From contig JAJZWV010000026.1 in NCBI GenBank assembly GCA_021846505.1, positions 1 to 46,382 of the forward strand: a stretch of DNA of 46,382 nucleotides. Reading direction: 5' to 3'. How positions within the stretch are numbered: position 1 is the first letter of the stretch; the number at the start of each line of letters is the position of its first letter. Positions 43,636 through 46,382 of the stretch are shown here, in pieces. The notes under the pieces are model-generated. The model was given only the letters and a program-made list of their open reading frames with translations. It was not told where the DNA came from and searched no databases. The position numbers were made by a program, and so were the translations under genes. Source of the DNA: Bacillota bacterium (lineage in GTDB: Bacteria > Bacillota > Sulfobacillia > Sulfobacillales > JAIMBI01).

Positions 43636-45348
43636 CTAGGATCCGGCAGCAAACCCAATCCGGTTGACGGGGGTTTCGCCTACGATGGCGTTGTACTGGC
43701 TTTTGGCGCCGGTCACGCCGTCTTTGACCACTGTCATGATGTCGGGCGTAGGCACCCACAGGACGGGCAGCTGCTGCACCGCGTATTGCTGATACGCGTT
43801 GAAGCGGGCGGCCACCTGTTTCGGTGTGCCGGCGGCATAGGTGGCGCGAATCAGCCGGGTCATGTGTGAGTTGGCGTAGCCGCCCGGGTTGAATCCTGCC
43901 GTGGGGGTAAACAGGCCGCCGCCGGACGGGTAGTAGTCGGGTTCGTAGCTCCACTTGAAGCCCACCTGCATGGCCCAGTGGGGAGATTCCGCAGGGCTGC
44001 CGATGAGATTGGACACCGACGTGATGGACTGTGGATCCAGTGTCACGTCAACGCCTTCGCGGGCCCACCCCGCCTTCAGCAGCTGAGCTTCGTTGGCCAC
44101 GCTGGTGGATCCACTTTGGTACAGCAGGGGGAACGCCAGCCGCTGCCCTGCGGCGTTCACCAGCACGCCACTTTTCAGGTGCCAGCCATGCTGCTCCAAG
44201 AGCGCGAGGCCGCGTGTGGGATTGTACGGATAGGGATTTTTGAGCGCGGTGTCGTAAAACACGTTGGTCGGATGCACAGGCACGGGGCCCAGCGATGGCG
44301 TAGCAAAGCCGTGGTACGCCCCCTGGATGATGGCCGCCTGGTTGATGCCCATCTGCAGCGCCTGCCGGATGTACAGGTGCGAAAACAAGCCGCCCACACT
44401 GTTAGCGTTGCTGCGCAGGTTCACCAGCGCAAAGAAGTACCCAAACAGGCGCTGGGACAGCACGTGATATCCGCTGAGCTGCTTCGCGGAGTGGTACAGG
44501 GAGAACGACAGCGGGGCGATGTCCACCGTCCCGCGCCGGAGCGCGGCAAACGTGCTGGCGGCGGACCCCTCGTACAGGTACGTCACCTTTTTGAACTGAG
44601 GGGGATGCGCGCCGTCATAGTGGGGGTTGGCTGAAAACGTCCAGTAGGCGTCGTGCGCGCTCTGGGTAATGCCGTAAGGCCCGTCGTACACGCGGTACAC
44701 CGGGTTGGACGGCTGGTTGGCCACCCGCGCAATCCACTGCAGCTCCGCCCTCATGTTGCGGGAGTGCTTCCAGACGGGCGGCACCGGCACCAGCTGCGAC
44801 AGGCCGTTGTGCTCGAACCACACGGGATTGACCGGGGTGGTGGTGGTGACCACCAGCGTGTGGGGCCCCTTGACCACCACGGACTTCCAATCGGCGGGCA
44901 CTCCGCCCTCGCCGGCAAAACAATAAGGCAGTGCCGAGTTGGCGGCGCTGGCGGCTTTCATCAGCTGCCAGTCGTACGCCACATTGGAGGCCGTGACCGG
45001 CGTGCCGTTAGACCAGTGCCACTTGGGATTCATGTGAATGGTGTACGTCTGGTCGTGGTTGGTGACCGTGATGCTCGAGGCAATGGACCGGCCGTATTCG
45101 ATGGTGTCTGTCCGGCTGATCCACAGCAGCGACAGGTACATGTCAGGGCCGCTGATGCCGCCGCCGCTGATGGTGCCGCAGTTGGCGGAGGGAACCAGCG
45201 GGGGCCACCAGTTGAGTGGCGTCTGGGGATTCAGCGCAATGGTCAGGACCGGCGGCGCGGAGGGCGCGGCGGTGGGCGTCGCCCCGCAGGCGGCGGCGCC
45301 CAGCAGCAAGGCGGCAGCCAGGCCCCCCTGGAGAACAGAAAGCTTCAC
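43636..45348 (-). CDS. Family 5 extracellular solute-binding lipoprotein
   Basis: 570 residues from GTG 45348, with AAGGGGG upstream (the frame is open to 45390). The signal peptide ends with the lipobox LLGAAACG, so it is a lipoprotein on the outer face of the membrane. SBP_bac_5 features: a long two-lobe protein with YTIHMNPKWHWSNGTPVTA, RQALQMGINQAAII and PYPYNPTRGLALLEQHGW. It should bind oligopeptides, nickel chelates or similar solutes. No permease or ATPase of the Dpp/Opp type is next to it. Confidence 0.9.
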   Translation of the reverse strand: MKLSVLQGGLAAALLLGAAACGATPTAAPSAPPVLTIALNPQTPLNWWPPLVPSANCGTISGGGISGPDMYLSLLWISRTDTIEYGRSIASSITVTNHDQTYTIHMNPKWHWSNGTPVTASNVAYDWQLMKAASAANSALPYCFAGEGGVPADWKSVVVKGPHTLVVTTTTPVNPVWFEHNGLSQLVPVPPVWKHSRNMRAELQWIARVANQPSNPVYRVYDGPYGITQSAHDAYWTFSANPHYDGAHPPQFKKVTYLYEGSAASTFAALRRGTVDIAPLSFSLYHSAKQLSGYHVLSQRLFGYFFALVNLRSNANSVGGLFSHLYIRQALQMGINQAAIIQGAYHGFATPSLGPVPVHPTNVFYDTALKNPYPYNPTRGLALLEQHGWHLKSGVLVNAAGQRLAFPLLYQSGSTSVANEAQLLKAGWAREGVDVTLDPQSITSVSNLIGSPAESPHWAMQVGFKWSYEPDYYPSGGGLFTPTAGFNPGGYANSHMTRLIRATYAAGTPKQVAARFNAYQQYAVQQLPVLWVPTPDIMTVVKDGVTGAKSQYNAIVGETPVNRIGFAAGS

Positions 45349-45491
45349 AAAAACGCCCCCTTGTGACTGATATCGGACAGATTTTGGCACGGAAACAGGA
45401 GACTGTGGTGAGCCACGATGGATCGGGGTGCCGCCCTCGGGCTTTGGGTCGTTGTGGTCGAGACAAGCGGCCGCCTAGCCGCTCCTAAGAA

Positions 45492-45520
45492 ATGCTATCT
45501 AAAGTGGATCCGGTTGTCAA
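45492..45520 (-). promoter_or_regulatory. Sigma-A promoter of the solute-binding protein gene
   Basis: On the minus strand TTGACA (45515-45520), 17-base spacer, TAGCAT (45492-45497). The 5' leader would be about 135 bases. Confidence 0.75.
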
Positions 45521-45840
45521 GACCGCACGGGCTCTATGATGAAACCTGTGGGATGGGCAGGCAGGAAGAAGCGGCAGCACGTCCCATTCGTTGATAGCTG
45601 ACATCGACGAAGGAGGGTGCTCCCGCTAGGGAGGAGTGTACCGCGGATTGGACGACAGTGCGGGGGTTGGCGCACGAACAGGTCGATGCGGTGGTGAGTG
45701 TTCGCGTTCTGTGCACCATGTTGGCCATCGATCGCGAAGACGCAGCGGGGGTGGACGATCAGACATCGGCCACCCCCACCCGCGCATCGGGGCCGTGGGG
45801 TCCCCGGTCGCAATGAGGGCCAGGCGCACCACCTGGAGTT
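45521..45840. other. Gene-free stretch
   Basis: About 320 bases without a recognisable gene. GTACCGCGG near 45638 resembles part of a T-box antiterminator, but the rest of a T-box is not seen. Confidence 0.3.
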
Positions 45841-45892
45841 AGGTTGAAATTGTGGACCGCCCGAATAGAGGTTCAGTCTACAATTTCAACCT
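45841..45892. repeat. 17-bp inverted repeat beside IS3 relic
   Basis: AGGTTGAAATTGTGGAC (45841-45857), an 18-base loop, and GTCTACAATTTCAACCT (45876-45892). Sixteen pairs are Watson-Crick and one is G-T. It is AT-richer than its surroundings. It could be an insertion sequence end, a bidirectional terminator or an operator. Confidence 0.6.
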
Positions 45893-46134
45893 CATGAGGG
45901 AAGACCAAACCGACCGGTGTCCTTGCCGAGGAACTCGGCGTGCCCCGCAAGACCCGTATCGGTGGCTGGCGAGCGGGCGGAAGCATCCCGCCGAACCGTT
46001 TGGCGCCCGGGGGCGGCGCGCGGATGACCAGTCGGGTGCGAGATCTGTAACGCACGGTTCGGGATCTCATTAAGTCCCGGTACAGCCTATTGAAGAAGGC
46101 GTTGGTTTATCTAAGCCACTTCCGCACCCGGGTC
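45893..46134 (+). pseudogene. IS3-family OrfA transposase relic
   Basis: Three frames carry consecutive OrfA pieces: TGVLAEELGVPRKT (helix-turn-helix), YRWLASGRKHPAEPFGARGR, and YSLLKKALVYLSHFRTR, equivalent to the ENEILKKALAYF leucine-zipper end. At least two frameshifts inactivate it. Confidence 0.65.
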
Positions 46135-46382
46135 GACGCCCGGCCCACCCTCTTCGGGTGCATCGAAACCTTGTAAAGCCGGCAACGCCTGCGCAGTGCC
46201 TTGGGGTGCCGCACGTCGCAGGGGGCGGCCGACGTCTATATCACAGCTCAACGCTCGAGTCCCGACTTTGGGTTGCCACGCTCTTGACTTAAGTCCACAT
46301 GCCAGGTAGCCGATGCTCCGGTACCCACCCGGTCCCCTTCGAGTCCTGTCACCGTTGCGGGCCTGGAACACGCACGGCTTCA
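46135..46382. other. Window end, possible IS remnant
   Basis: About 250 bases after the OrfA relic. An OrfB reading could not be recognised. No tRNA folds from the TTCGAGTCC near 46338. Confidence 0.3.

Noticed and set aside
45611-45650. T-box-like GTACCGCGG
   Set aside because: The AGGGTGGNACCGCG core is only partly matched, and there is no stem I specifier loop or downstream aminoacyl-tRNA gene.
46320-46382. tRNA end at the window edge (TTCGAGTCC)
   Set aside because: The flanking bases do not form a T-stem.
1-46382. CRISPR array, prophage or restriction-modification genes
   Set aside because: No regularly spaced repeats, integrase, phage structural, methylase-specificity or Cas motifs were seen.

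Overview
The window is GC-rich bacterial chromosomal DNA with many GTG starts and strong AGGAGG-type ribosome binding sites. Two cis-acting riboswitches with intrinsic terminators (M-box and FMN), a ribD-ribE-ribBA-ribH operon, a type III pantothenate kinase and a dihydropteroate synthase with a clostridial-type N-terminal extension suggest a high-GC member of the Bacillota (Sulfobacillus/Thermaerobacter-like). This assignment is inference: there is no rRNA or tRNA here and no search was run.

Layout. 0-7 kb: the end of an unknown gene, a GT2 glycosyltransferase, a minus-strand operon (DUF3311 protein, sodium:solute symporter, YtcJ-like amidohydrolase) and a polytopic membrane protein. 7-11 kb: a divergent c-di-GMP pair, an EAL-PAS protein with all EAL residues intact and a membrane GGDEF protein whose EAL domain is degenerate. 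11-14 kb: a minus-strand galactose operon (SDR epimerase-like, galT, galK) in which the epimerase-like protein lacks its catalytic Tyr/Lys. 14-17 kb: divergent, overlapping folP-folB-folK-birA. 17-19 kb: a HEPN-domain relic and an MFS transporter. 19.4-21.4 kb: a complete regulated locus of promoter, M-box Mg2+ riboswitch, terminator, a small Cys-rich ORF, an NRAMP-related transporter with magnesium-type (NRMT) signatures and a 57-residue membrane protein. 21.5-25 kb: an Erm-type 23S rRNA methyltransferase broken by one frameshift, a GT4 glycosyltransferase and an unrecognised partner. 25-29 kb: the FMN-riboswitch riboflavin operon ending in a small membrane protein. 30-32 kb: a fused GT4-GT2 glycosyltransferase.

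32.2-35.1 kb is a decay zone: an ABC ATPase, its permease and a GT4 glycosyltransferase are all multiply frameshifted. The glycosyltransferase relic runs into the truncated end of an opposite-strand TadG-like gene. 35.4-42.8 kb is intact and mostly tightly coupled: coaX, an enoyl-CoA hydratase, then MoxR ATPase, DUF58 protein, DUF4129 membrane protein, ABC permease and ABC ATPase. 42.8-46.4 kb holds a vapBC toxin-antitoxin relic, an intact family 5 solute-binding lipoprotein with its own promoter, and an IS3-family OrfA relic beside a 17-bp inverted repeat.

The strongest lead is the Mg2+-riboswitch/NRAMP-related locus with its two small ORFs. The second is the divergent DGC/PDE pair. No wholly new defence or mobile system is evident; the toxin-antitoxin and HEPN loci are dead or damaged.
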